Assembly: GCA_934746785.1 (NCBI GenBank)
Contig: CAKVFO010000034.1
Span: 1-25,846, forward strand
Length of the DNA stretch: 25,846 bases
Source of the DNA: an uncultured Clostridium sp.
GTDB taxonomy: Bacteria; Bacillota; Clostridia; Clostridiales; Clostridiaceae
Reading direction: 5' to 3'
Shown here in pieces: positions 19,001 to 25,617 of the stretch. Below the pieces are notes generated by a model. It was not told the origin of the DNA and did no database searches. It saw only the letters and a list, made by a program, of their open reading frames with translations. The first letter of the stretch is position 1. Every line of letters starts with the position of its first letter. Made by a program: the position numbers and the translations under genes.

Positions 19001-20362
19001 GCACTTGGAAATCAAATGAAGCAATATAAATTTGATGGAAGAACAGAAAAAGAGCAGCTTGCTAATTATAGAAATAATTATGAGTATGAAGAAAATAGAG
19101 GAAAATCAACATTATTAAGAGATGGTATAGATTTTCAAGGTAAGATAGCTGTAGCTAATAAAAATCAAATTATAAATAAAGATTTTTATAAAAATACTTT
19201 AGGCTGGAATGAGGAAATCTGGGATTTATCAAATGTAACAAAAGAGTTTTCTCCTAAGTTAAAGAATTTAGATCCAAATGAATCAAAAGGAATTGGTGTT
19301 CATAAAGCTGAGATTAGTTCTATAGAGCAATTTATAAATGAATTAGCTAACAATCCAACAGGAGAGTTTACAATAACAGCTGATCTTGATTTTGCTGATA
19401 AGCAATATAATGTAGGAAGCGTTGTAGTGCCAGGAACTTTTGAAGGTGTAATTAAAGGTAATGACCATACAATTAGAAACTTGAAAAATGCAACTATATT
19501 TGAACAATTCAATGGTGAAGTAGATAGATTGAATTTTGATAAGTTTGACTATGGAGCAACATACTATACAGGAAGTTTCTCACAATTTGTTATGCCTGGA
19601 AGAAGTGATAAAACTCAAAGTAATATAGCTGTTTTTGCTAAGAATTCATTAAATGCAACTTATACTAATATGAAATTTAGTAGAATTACTATGTTTGGAA
19701 AAGATAATGTTGCAGTAGTTACATCTGTAGATAATAACTCTACATTTGAGAATATAAATATTAGCAAAGTTTACTTAAATGTTGGTGATAACCAGCTTCA
19801 AGGAAATAAAGCTTCAATGTTTATTAGTGAAAAAACAGGTGGATCAATTAGAAATTGTTATGTTCATGGTGAAGTGTTTACTGAAGGAAAAGACGGTGGC
19901 GCTGTTCTTGGTGTTTCACATGGTAATGTAACTATTGAAAATGTAATATCAAATGTTTATTTTGTAGTTAGATCAAAGAGAAATATAGAATTTAATGGAT
20001 TATTTGCTGGTAAAATAGATGCAACAACAAGAATTAGAAATAGTGCATCTATTGGAACAACTACAACAAGTTCAAAGCAAATGAGTAAATTTGTTGGGAC
20101 TATAGCTGATATTAATTCAATTGAAAATTGCTATGAAAATGCTTCTTCTATAGGAACTTCAAGTGCTAATGGAAACAATATTATTGCTGTAGAAAAAGAA
20201 GAATTAAAGAGCAAAGAATTCTATATAAATAAATTAAGATTTAATGAGGATGTTTGGGCGTTAAATAATATAGTGGAAAGACATTATACAGAAAGTGTAC
20301 ATGCTCATGGAAGTGGTCAGGAAACTGATTTCCCATTAATGATATTCTTTGGATTAAAATAA
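10088..20362 (+). CDS. Giant secreted M26-type (IgA1 protease/Zmp-like) zinc metalloprotease with cohesin and dockerin
   Basis: This is a 3424-residue exported protease. In order it has a signal peptide (1-26, ending VWA), a cohesin domain (~28-158), a Pro/Glu linker (~161-205), a sortase-like FTKTG (219-223), a membrane helix (~228-246) with a basic tail, and a second helix (~261-278) ending TAA (279-281). A dockerin (~285-345) follows, with calcium loops at N292-D294 and D324-D328. Next come four ~200-residue β-sandwich-like repeats (landmark LKDxPSI-type motif at 443, 652, 845, 1055) and a GLUG-rich β-helix module (~1268-1588). The M26 catalytic region spans ~1590-2400, with zinc motif HEIGH (2086-2090) and probable third ligand E2117. 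Three more GLUG β-helix modules (~2401-3405) end the protein. M26 relatives cleave host IgA1 or other glycoproteins; the substrate here is unknown. SD AAAGGA lies 7 bases before the ATG. There is no C-terminal anchor. Confidence 0.93.
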   Translation: MTKTKGIFICIFSFIILSLSCVNVWAASEVRSVLENQSSELVGGEEVVVALKIDNYEILANGINVYKATLEYDKDIFEEVSESNFQTQENWGKLKFNKDTGEFIIIKKASDTETGEIAKITLKVKENVQAGKANISIKDINTSGGKEDIKVEESEVIVDIIEQQPEIPEEPNKPENPDEPEEPSIPENPYKPEDSNKSENKPQGKQDKVESDSSKNENFTKTGDTTNWTLWFVIIGIEAVIVIVCYKKGKFKKLNYKNKKVIMILIIGAISLQTVGTVTAATSNLLSKGELNGDGEINYEDVELLEKYLIHLEDLSEEAIVNADINSDGNITVTDLSLLIKKLEKTLDYKVVLSNARDYNYYPKKNEEITLKFIGDVSYDEAIKEVIINNEHYKVKKAEESMLYTVDVDSHNTAGIKEYHFTEVLLSNGKRVKVDYIMKLDVLKDIPSIENYTVNEDINESRVDISFNLKDEDKSIQSAGVKILNDNNEIIKESELSAGENTINIDVENDKKYIVNFSISYDLDSNKLIEHEVDNSGVIYDTKELEFIVDYNWQVSNIATYNNGVQTNEFEKQTPIEIRFNSSNSTRFEPAFAVVNGKEYRVTKEEDQQYVLTVDGMENAGKAEINLEEILLANGKRFSIEEDKKLIPITILKEKPSIEEINLNEDSEKNKLAANFNLVDNDSALESASIILLDENNNEISRKEVKTGENEVYLDTKLSNKYIVKVLGTYTLADEHEAREEVLIEKQIDAKLYAEITKMTSNIDFVEKGQIVTLQFAINSNKIEDVARIRVNNLECIATKLSKDNYEVKYTASNDSGVQNLNVTKIIYADGKAADVNKDINIEVLKDKPSITEFSQKDNLNEGKVTLEFNVLDEDQSFIDGKAILKNKEDNSTMEKKIIVGENNLEFSVEEDKPYVLEIYATYDRDSNTLPGHKEDENKVVDELLTTEEIELVGDYRLEVGNVTSYKENNRTKYFNKNEEINIRFSVTNSTMFNPEKAVINGKEYNLKTVEGFYEANILGFDEAGKKEIIVEKVILSNTKELPVSKNNQVNIEVLKDKPTISGFSYLESGDNKLNATFNVEDRENAIGAGEVIVYNENQDEVLRKNIVSGINQIEFNRDSSEYFEVKVIVSYDLDNNVFESGQNEYSNETMLQEGISLLGNRKIEMKDILDITLYEMKTDYSGNVQYREVTDVTYIYIKYYPERYIARIQMKDMPDFYSKVNDYRIEDNKCYLQLDYDKNLVQYTNNGQQQNRAEVLFGEVDGSSAISNSFSSLISRMKADPTGDFVLTRDYDASEFESNGVPLLGYNFEFRGTLNGNGHTISNLKAPLFDIIKDATIENLKFENVISANAPIAKIAYSGTNINNVHVNNLSVTTKFAGGRYGGIVAVAQGGTKPVTISNSSVTNFKIVEGGLAESAASEVGGIAGLIQNAIVEDCYVEGTVRGDNKVGGIAGEVNYTQDSSDTSIIRNCITKVNVGSRGGSAGGVLGYASKSATLTNNVSLSTGYNGSRIYGGGNVTLNGKNIAISESELKENSDRNIQTISKNDFSKDTLKSLGFNKDKWNMDDCSYDNLPSLNNSDPRNESNNELKSNGNYIPDYEILKQRKDYNSNKEMLYSNLYKLMPFYDSKYLVIDGKKISEDHVLNEKPINSVVAFDSNRNVITYLTEENYDSIHSIRIIFKDRTTLNYNVTYKYKDTDEPRKTYGRVAMYNIDELGIEYNYDSYIVKQDAAIVDELVNYVKDLEYDKDLKHLVDLHSYDKRGYAVFKEYFNNVIRTEENARKFVLNLLANAEGYSVTQENPVLNYTIRNKTINGNELARTMFAYTYFSRFYGVEMGGTSVSDLMLFKGGIYGKNVTFNNVVRDFWNSEYKSAHVVDLQYRDNLGVLLGTSQGDMIEKAITAATDYEDPNDWFTDYFSGRNLLTESAPKDYADKADYRAWTQIKKQPKYIMNILTLPEDTGFLVSSPGTFVVGSQMVYINEFANREQQEKLLVNMKEFGDKMANFYNNLLGTVDVSYLNKYADIQIDNINVNKYGTQSNGKCTDPFHINFNDLLNEWFLASGAAAYATDGKVNYASSALATYAHNWTHEIGHNQSYKLFFKGNGFRPIGGNNNGNLGTEDYTDGHTTQSFGDGDVNWNLSYNYNPDALIATNLTQDRVNTVDKLNSYYKGMYEAIDLLDYLEAEAFLKLTPEEQSKVAVQVQYPEPNDHTTVRWKELSSDDFERMNLRTVEDLWDNQITIRPGISGESVQHPGGAYGSEGMHVRRWYQPYNDNGRTHSWGFTYTTWQMLGIAGYEDGYLNWFTGKSRTDLDAIRKITKDDTMTWKKFKTQRYELMKNSADTNSYIDAEKLVEDYVKALKADAVNKDRSVTASTNIRRINYHHLKRATNDFRKEVLDSRNDVIHISTIEEFREKLMQNTIGNTSGSTKYYVGNYVLDNDIDLSQVVPNENETIIDGYFMGKLDGNGHKLIGNTVPIFNRIKFANISNLTIENSNIAVAAQSNEKNGALAKVLEYSTVHSVIGKNITVSANKETGALVGNMTGAVVNDTHVVDGRISGTARVGAIAGYADKSQIMQSSSNVEITATSSAVGGFIGEITNTSIVKDSYSKGKAKGNVDVGGFIGYVNNSCIINSFSNAKAEGNSGVASFVGQTTNNSVIKNNLTLVNQFMGYKFDGRTPNDKFVNFSGNYESEGNVGTSTRERTAVNFDGKIDIAAEAKVKTERFYTETLGWNNEIWDFSNVSTGGLPKLKNSDVNDNLSAEDIHYIETADEFITKITENPYGKFVLNNDIDLSSKNSLINVEFRGILDGNNHKIIGNIVSIFNNINKAIISNLVIENSVIKNSADNVGVLSKTMYNSTIENVHVTGAAINGANKIGGLAGYAESSKIKQSSSNVSISATGSNVGGLIGQIIKSTIIENSYSSGKVTGNENVGGLVGNVTSSTIKYSYSSSSVNGTNGVAGFVGQSAGNSNIENNIALGNQMKQYKFDGRTEKEQLANYRNNYEYEENRGKSTLLRDGIDFQGKIAVANKNQIINKDFYKNTLGWNEEIWDLSNVTKEFSPKLKNLDPNESKGIGVHKAEISSIEQFINELANNPTGEFTITADLDFADKQYNVGSVVVPGTFEGVIKGNDHTIRNLKNATIFEQFNGEVDRLNFDKFDYGATYYTGSFSQFVMPGRSDKTQSNIAVFAKNSLNATYTNMKFSRITMFGKDNVAVVTSVDNNSTFENINISKVYLNVGDNQLQGNKASMFISEKTGGSIRNCYVHGEVFTEGKDGGAVLGVSHGNVTIENVISNVYFVVRSKRNIEFNGLFAGKIDATTRIRNSASIGTTTTSSKQMSKFVGTIADINSIENCYENASSIGTSSANGNNIIAVEKEELKSKEFYINKLRFNEDVWALNNIVERHYTESVHAHGSGQETDFPLMIFFGLK
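12611..13263 (+). repeat. Near-identical DNA at the junctions of two stalk repeats
   Basis: The 23 bases at 12611-12633 and 13241-13263 differ at one position. Both encode the IEVLKDKP junction of the ~200-residue stalk repeats, a trace of recent intragenic duplication and a possible recombination point. Confidence 0.6.
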
Positions 20363-20366
20363 AAAG

Positions 20367-20408
20367 AAGTTGTTGCACTAAAATATTTAGTGCACAGCTT
20401 TTTTTTTG
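20367..20408 (+). terminator. Terminator of the metalloprotease gene
   Basis: A perfect 9-bp stem with a 3-base loop (20374-20394) is followed by CAGC and a run of nine T, starting 12 bases after the stop. From 20409 to 20680 I see only AT-rich sequence with weak local repeats (for example AAGATATTAT twice near 20600-20630) and no credible gene. Confidence 0.88.
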
Positions 20409-20682
20409 ACGTATAGGAAATTAAAAACTTTTTTTGAGAGTTAGCACTGATTATAACTGGTTTTCTGATATGTAAGTTTTTCAATACATTAAAAAATAAT
20501 TGTAGGCCGCAAAATAACCGAAAAGCAAAATTTCCGTTAGTATTTAAGGAGGTAGAAGTAATATTTTTAAGCGACTGCTTTTAACAAAGTGTCAAAAAAT
20601 AAGATATTATATTAATAAGATATTATTTTTTAACATATAAAATGATTAAAAATAAGAAAAATTTAATTTTTATGAGAAAAAA

Positions 20683-20711
20683 TTGACAAGATAAAGAAGA
20701 AGCGTTATTAT
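20683..20711 (+). promoter_or_regulatory. Promoter of the T-box/brnQ transcript
   Basis: Consensus TTGACA (20683-20688) and TATTAT (20706-20711) with a 17-bp spacer lie ~60 bp before the T-box stem I. Confidence 0.72.
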
Positions 20712-20769
20712 AAATACAAATCTTATAAAACATTCAGTGAAGAGAAAAAGTAGATAATATTTAAGATTT

Positions 20770-21010
20770 ACAGAGAGCTGACATTTTGGTGCAAGTCAGT
20801 ATTCTTGGTGTTATTGAAAATCATCTTGGAGAAGTGAAACTGAAAATTTAAGTAAGTTTCAACGGAATTTCACCGTTAAAGGAAAAACGTATTAAGTAGT
20901 ACGTATTAGAGAGCTGTAAAGTAATATTATATATTGTTATAGTTATTTTATGGAATTAAGGTGGTAACGCGATTAACCTCGTCCTTAGATTTAGGATGGG
21001 GATTTTTTTC
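20770..21010 (+). promoter_or_regulatory. T-box leader controlling brnQ, probable Ile specifier
   Basis: This is a canonical T-box riboswitch. Stem I begins with the AGAGAGCTG-type start (20772-20780). The highly conserved T-box AAGGTGGTAACGCG is at 20958-20971, and an intrinsic terminator follows (stem 20977-20985 with 20993-21001, then seven T). Uncharged tRNA binding at the T-box would favour an antiterminator. The best specifier candidate is ATC (20820-20822), in the frame GAA-A-ATC-A-TCTTGGAG, which reads isoleucine and fits a branched-chain amino acid carrier. Low charging of tRNA-Ile would switch brnQ on. Confidence 0.92.
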
Positions 21011-21077
21011 GTTTAAGAATGAAGACTCTTAGAGTGTTTTAGATTATAAAAAAATATTTACTTTGGGGGTAATTCAA

Positions 21078-22418
21078 ATGAAAAATTTATCAAGAAAAGA
21101 TTTAGGAATAGTAAGTTTAATGCTATTTTCATTATTTTTTGGAGCAGGAAATTTAATCTTTCCGCCTTTTTTAGGACAATCAGCAGGAACTAGCTCATGG
21201 ATAGCTATGTTAGGATTTGTTATAACAGCAGTAGGTTTTCCTATAATGGGAGTTGTAGCAGTTGCAAAATCTAGAGGCCTTCATTCATTGACTAAAAGAG
21301 TTAATCCAGTATTTGCAATAGTTTTTACAGTGTTAATTTATTTATCAATAGGACCATGTTTAGGTATACCAAGAGCAGGAAGTCTTCCTTTTGAAATGGC
21401 CGTACAGCCATTCTTATCAGGAACTAATATTTCACCAAGCATTGCTAGACTTATATATACATTAATATTTTTCTTAACTGCTTATTGGCTTTGTTCAACG
21501 CCAGCAAAACTTGTAGATCGTTTAGGAAAGTTTTTAACTCCAATTTTATTGACTCTTATAACTATTGTTTTTATATCAGCACTTATTAATCCTATAGGAA
21601 ATTATGGTGATGCTACAGGAGAATATTTAACTTCACCTTTTATAAAAGGATTTTTAGAAGGATATCAAACAATGGACACAATAGCAGCATTGAACTTTGG
21701 TATAGTAATTTCAATGGCTATAAAATCTAAAGGTATAAGTGAAGAGAAAGCAGTAGTAAAAACATCAATAAAGACAGGAATTATAGCAGGTAGTATACTT
21801 ACAGCTGTTTATGCAGCGTTATGTCATTTAGGAGCTTCAGCTGGAGGTAGATTTGGCGGAACAGAAAATGGAGCACAAACATTAACTAATGTAATGACTT
21901 ATCTTTTTGGAACTCCAGGAGCAGTATTATTAGCAGTTATATTTACAATGGCATGTTTAACTACATGTGTAGGGCTTATAACATCATGTAGTGAGTATTT
22001 TACTTCATTAAATAAGAATATATCTTATAAAAATTGGACAAGAATTTTATCAGTTTCAAGTATGATTCTTGCTAATATGGGACTTACTAAAATATTAGCA
22101 ATATCAGTACCTGTACTAAATGCAATATATCCAATAGCAATAATGCTTATAGTGCTTGCAATGATAAATAAATATATAGAAGGAAGTTCTATTGTTTATT
22201 CAATTACAATTTTATTTACAGGTATAGTTAGTATATTTGATGCATTAAATCAAACAGGGATATCAGTTAAACCTATAGTAAATTTAATTTCTAAATTTCC
22301 ACTTTATGCAGAAGGGTTAGGATGGCTTGTTCCAGCACTGGTTGGGCTAATATTGGGAATTGTAATTAAGATGTTTAAAGAGATATCTTTGAAAAAAGAA
22401 GAGTCTGTATTAGATTAA
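21078..22418 (+). CDS. brnQ: Branched-chain amino acid carrier (LIVCS family)
   Basis: This Na+ (or H+) coupled symporter imports isoleucine, leucine and valine. The 446 residues contain about twelve hydrophobic helices. The N-terminal signature LSRKDLGIVSLMLFSLFFGAGNLIFPPFLG, followed by GFPIMGVVAVA and GPCLGIPRAG, is diagnostic of BrnQ/LIVCS proteins. I place the start at ATG 21078, which has a GGGGGT SD seven bases upstream. The in-frame TTG at 21063 overlaps that SD and is less likely. Expression is governed by the T-box leader just upstream, so the gene should respond to amino acid (probably isoleucine) starvation. It is monocistronic, ending at a bidirectional terminator. Confidence 0.94.
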   Translation: MKNLSRKDLGIVSLMLFSLFFGAGNLIFPPFLGQSAGTSSWIAMLGFVITAVGFPIMGVVAVAKSRGLHSLTKRVNPVFAIVFTVLIYLSIGPCLGIPRAGSLPFEMAVQPFLSGTNISPSIARLIYTLIFFLTAYWLCSTPAKLVDRLGKFLTPILLTLITIVFISALINPIGNYGDATGEYLTSPFIKGFLEGYQTMDTIAALNFGIVISMAIKSKGISEEKAVVKTSIKTGIIAGSILTAVYAALCHLGASAGGRFGGTENGAQTLTNVMTYLFGTPGAVLLAVIFTMACLTTCVGLITSCSEYFTSLNKNISYKNWTRILSVSSMILANMGLTKILAISVPVLNAIYPIAIMLIVLAMINKYIEGSSIVYSITILFTGIVSIFDALNQTGISVKPIVNLISKFPLYAEGLGWLVPALVGLILGIVIKMFKEISLKKEESVLD

Positions 22419-22464
22419 TAGATATTTGTTATATAAAGATGTGGCATAAGTAATATAGAATTTT

Positions 22465-22509
22465 GTAAAAAAACAGGAGTCTCAACTTTTCTGACTTCTG
22501 TTTTTTTAC
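22465..22509. terminator. Bidirectional terminator between brnQ and the antiporter gene
   Basis: A 17-bp stem (22465-22481 with 22493-22509, one G·T pair) has a run of seven A on the left arm and seven T on the right arm. It therefore gives a U-tract in both directions and serves the two convergent genes. Confidence 0.9.
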
Positions 22510-22520
22510 GTATATAGATT

Positions 22521-23972
22521 TTAACTTGTTAAACTTTTTACTAAGTTTTTAATATTATTACCACTTAAAACCAATATATCATTTTCTTTTATAATTGTAG
22601 AACCTTTAGGAACAATAATTTTATTATCTCGTTTTAACATAACAATTAGTATCTCATCTGGTATGTCTGCATCCATTATGCTTTTGTTTATCCAACTGCT
22701 GTTAGTGGTTACAGGTACTTCTAATAAGTCTGTATTTATTTCACCAGTATAATCTGTAAAGGTCTTTAATACAGGGGTTTCACTATTACTGTCAACTATA
22801 TCTAAAATACCTAGTTCGTTAGCAATCTTAGGGATAAGGGTGCCTTGAATAGATACAGAAAAGAGTGCTATAAAAAATATTATATGAAATATATCATTTT
22901 CTATGTTTACACCATATGTCATAGCAAATATAGCAAAAACTATAGATGCGGCACCTCTAAGTCCGACCCAAGAGATAAAAACTTTTTCCTTAAAATCGAA
23001 GCGAAATGGACTAAGTATTATAAAAGAAGCTAAAGGTCTAGCAACTAAAGTTAAAAATAAAGCTATAGGTACTGCTGTTGTGGCAACTACAGCAAGTTTT
23101 GAAGGAAAAGATAATAATCCTATTATAAAGAACAATGCAATTTGCATAAGCCATGAAATACCATCAAAAAAGTGAAATATACTTTTTTTACGAGGTATTT
23201 TACTATTACCTATAATTAATCCTGATAAGTATACACTTAAGTAACCATTGCCACCTAAATATTCACTGAAAGAATAAGATAAGATGGCAGAAGCAACTAC
23301 AAATATAGTATAAAAACACTCTATTTCAAAATTTGAACGTTTAAGGATATAAGATGATGCTTTTGCAAATAAATATCCAATTAAAAGACCAAATAAAATT
23401 TGTTTTATTACAAGAATTAAAATTGAAATTGGTGATAGAGCATTGGAGTCTTTCATTATTATAAGAATTATGATGGTCATCATATATGCAATTGGGTCAT
23501 TACTACCGCTTTCAATTTCTAGAAATGAAGGTAAGGAATTTTTCAAATTCAATTTTTGTGTCCTTAAGACTGCAAATACAGAAGCAGCATCTGTAGAAGA
23601 AACGATAGCTCCTATTAAGAGACCTTCTAATAATGTTGTTTTTAAAATTAAGTGGCAAAATAGACCTGTAGAAGTAGCTGTTATTATAACTCCTATGGAG
23701 GACATTAATATTGCAGGAAGAGCTACGGGCTTAGCAATATTCCACTTTGTTCCGAATCCACCATAGAACATAATAAATACAAGGCCTAAAGAACAGAGTT
23801 TACTGGCTAATTCATAATCATCAAAATATATGCCAACAATGCCATCTGAACCAAATAACATACCTAAAATAATGAAAATAAGAAGAATTGGAACTCCAAA
23901 TTTATATAGAACCTTTGTAGAAGTTATACAAATAATTAGTACTAGTCCACTGATTATCATTAATTCAATCAT
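22521..23972 (-). CDS. K+(Na+)/H+ antiporter, CPA1/NhaP2-like, with TrkA-C domain
   Basis: This is a membrane exchanger of 483 residues. The first ~385 form about twelve hydrophobic helices of the Na_H_Exchanger fold. Conserved transport motifs are SSTDAASVFAVLR (~125-138) and EIESGSNDP (~152-160), the latter holding the ion-binding ND pair. The last ~75 residues (SSWINKSIMDADIPDE... ending in VLSGNN) form a soluble TrkA-C/RCK-C domain, which in NhaP2/CvrA-type proteins regulates transport by binding ions or nucleotides. This architecture points to K+/H+ exchange and control of cytoplasmic K+, pH or volume. The start has AAGGAGGAA about 6 bases upstream. The gene is divergent from the MATE gene and convergent with brnQ. 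Confidence 0.88.
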   Translation of the reverse strand: MIELMIISGLVLIICITSTKVLYKFGVPILLIFIILGMLFGSDGIVGIYFDDYELASKLCSLGLVFIMFYGGFGTKWNIAKPVALPAILMSSIGVIITATSTGLFCHLILKTTLLEGLLIGAIVSSTDAASVFAVLRTQKLNLKNSLPSFLEIESGSNDPIAYMMTIIILIIMKDSNALSPISILILVIKQILFGLLIGYLFAKASSYILKRSNFEIECFYTIFVVASAILSYSFSEYLGGNGYLSVYLSGLIIGNSKIPRKKSIFHFFDGISWLMQIALFFIIGLLSFPSKLAVVATTAVPIALFLTLVARPLASFIILSPFRFDFKEKVFISWVGLRGAASIVFAIFAMTYGVNIENDIFHIIFFIALFSVSIQGTLIPKIANELGILDIVDSNSETPVLKTFTDYTGEINTDLLEVPVTTNSSWINKSIMDADIPDEILIVMLKRDNKIIVPKGSTIIKENDILVLSGNNIKNLVKSLTS

Positions 23973-24092
23973 ATAATTCCTCCTTTTTTATACAACAAAT
24001 AATACCATAATATGTGTATTTAATGTTATAAATTGAGATGTAAAAATGTATTTTTAACTAAAAGTTCATAAAAACTTTTTATTTCAAAGATA

Positions 24093-24121
24093 TTTATAAA
24101 AGTATCTAGATACCATATAAT
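24093..24121 (+). promoter_or_regulatory. MATE gene promoter with a central 12-bp palindrome
   Basis: TTTATA (24093-24098), a 17-bp spacer and a perfect TATAAT (24116-24121). The spacer contains the perfect palindrome GTATCTAGATAC (24102-24113), well placed to be a repressor operator. The rest of the 190-bp divergent region is AT-rich, with a weak hairpin (24060-24079). Confidence 0.55.
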
Positions 24122-24165
24122 ATAAAGAACGAATGAAAAGAATAATATAATGTACGAGGTGAATG

Positions 24166-25554
24166 ATGAACATTAAAAAATATCTAGGAGATAAAAAATT
24201 TTATAAGATGGTTCTAGCTGTAGCTATTCCAATAATGATTCAAAATGGAATAACAAATTTTGTTAGCCTTTTAGATAATATTATGGTTGGACAAATTGGA
24301 ACAGAACAAATGTCGGGAGTTGCAATTGTTAATCAGCTTGTCTTTGTATTTAATTTATGTATTTTTGGAGTTGTTTCAGGAATAGGTATATTTGGAGCTC
24401 AGTTTTGGGGAAAGAAAGATTATCAAGGGGTAAGAGAAACATTTAGATTCAAAATGATGTCATGTATAGTAATAGGATTAGGTGCAATACTTTTACTAAG
24501 GTTTTTTAGTACAGAACTTATTTCACTGTTTTTGCATGAGGGAGGAAGTTCAGGAGATATAGTAAAAACTTTAGAGTATGGAAAAGAATATTTGGCAGTT
24601 ATTTTAATTGGTCTTATTCCTTTTTCCATAAATCAGGTATATTCAAGTACTTTAAGAGAAACTGGAGAAACAATGCTTCAAATGAAAGCTGGTATAGCTG
24701 CAGTTACTGTAAATATGATGTTTAATTATGTTCTTATATTTGGAAAGTTAGGAATGCCGGTTTTAGGTGCAAGGGGAGCAGCTATTGCAACAGTTATGGC
24801 AAGGTTCGTGGAATGTATTATTATTGTGAGTTATACACATAAACATAAGAAAAAATATATATTTATTGAAGATGCATATTCTAGTATGAAAGTATCAGGA
24901 ATATTAATAAAACATATAATTATAAAAGGAACACCTCTTATGTGTAATGAACTTTTATGGGCAGCAGGAATGTCTATAATGACTCAATGCTATTCTTTAA
25001 GAGGGCTTGCAGTAGTAGCATCAATAAATATTGCAAATACTATTTCTAATTTATTTAGTGTAGTTTATATTTCTATGGGAAGTGCAGTTTCTATTATAAT
25101 TGGTCAGCTTCTAGGTGCAGATAAAATGGAAGAGGCTAAAGATACAGATAGAAAACTTATATTTTTCTCAGTTGCAAGCTGTGTAGTTATTGCTATATTT
25201 ATGATGATTTTAGCACCAGCATTTCCAGCTATATATAATACAACAGATGAAGTAAAAGCTTTAGCTGCTAAATTTATAATAGTTTTAGCATTATCAATGC
25301 CATTGCTTGCGTTTACTAATGCAGCGTATTTTACATTAAGATCTGGAGGTAAAACTATAGTTACTTTTCTTTTTGATAGTGTATTTGTATGGTTATGTTC
25401 TATACCAATGGCTTTTGTACTTTCAAGATATACAAGTATAGATATAGTATGGGTTTATTTTATATGTCAGATGTTAGAGTTTATTAAGTGCATTATAGGA
25501 TTTGTATTAGTTAGAAGTGGAGTATGGATTGAAAATATTGTAGTAGAAAAATAG
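24166..25554 (+). CDS. MATE family multidrug efflux transporter
   Basis: This inner-membrane antiporter of the DinF/NorM superfamily exports cationic drugs or metabolites using a Na+ or H+ gradient. About 462 residues form twelve hydrophobic helices in two similar halves. Family landmarks are IPIMIQNGITNFVSLLDNIMVGQIG in helices 1-2, the SGVAIVNQL segment, NMMFNYVLIFGKLGMPVLGARGAAIATV between helices 5 and 6, and a second-half FTNAAYFTLRSGGKT. Two ATGs are adjacent (24163, 24166). I chose 24166 because GAGGTGA (24156-24162) abuts the first and leaves a short but workable gap before the second. The substrate is unknown. No terminator is evident before the intron-like sequence 60 bases downstream. 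Confidence 0.9.
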   Translation: MNIKKYLGDKKFYKMVLAVAIPIMIQNGITNFVSLLDNIMVGQIGTEQMSGVAIVNQLVFVFNLCIFGVVSGIGIFGAQFWGKKDYQGVRETFRFKMMSCIVIGLGAILLLRFFSTELISLFLHEGGSSGDIVKTLEYGKEYLAVILIGLIPFSINQVYSSTLRETGETMLQMKAGIAAVTVNMMFNYVLIFGKLGMPVLGARGAAIATVMARFVECIIIVSYTHKHKKKYIFIEDAYSSMKVSGILIKHIIIKGTPLMCNELLWAAGMSIMTQCYSLRGLAVVASINIANTISNLFSVVYISMGSAVSIIIGQLLGADKMEEAKDTDRKLIFFSVASCVVIAIFMMILAPAFPAIYNTTDEVKALAAKFIIVLALSMPLLAFTNAAYFTLRSGGKTIVTFLFDSVFVWLCSIPMAFVLSRYTSIDIVWVYFICQMLEFIKCIIGFVLVRSGVWIENIVVEK

Positions 25555-25617
25555 TAACTAAAGATGAGATTAAATATATAATAAATTATAATTAATTTTA
25601 TGGAATGAGTTACGGAT

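Noticed and set aside
13890..20300. Repeated GLUG-type segments considered as CRISPR or DNA satellite
   Set aside because: The repeats are protein-level, diverged in DNA and in frame within one CDS.
20440..20475. VirR-box-like CCAGTTAT on the minus strand after the protease gene
   Set aside because: Only one half-site is present, it deviates after seven bases, and it points towards the terminator rather than a promoter.
20500..20640. Possible small gene after AAGGAGG near 20549
   Set aside because: No ATG/GTG/TTG follows at a workable distance and every frame closes within a few codons.
22845..23766. Three plus-strand frames opposite the antiporter
   Set aside because: They are shadows of a well-supported membrane protein gene on the minus strand.
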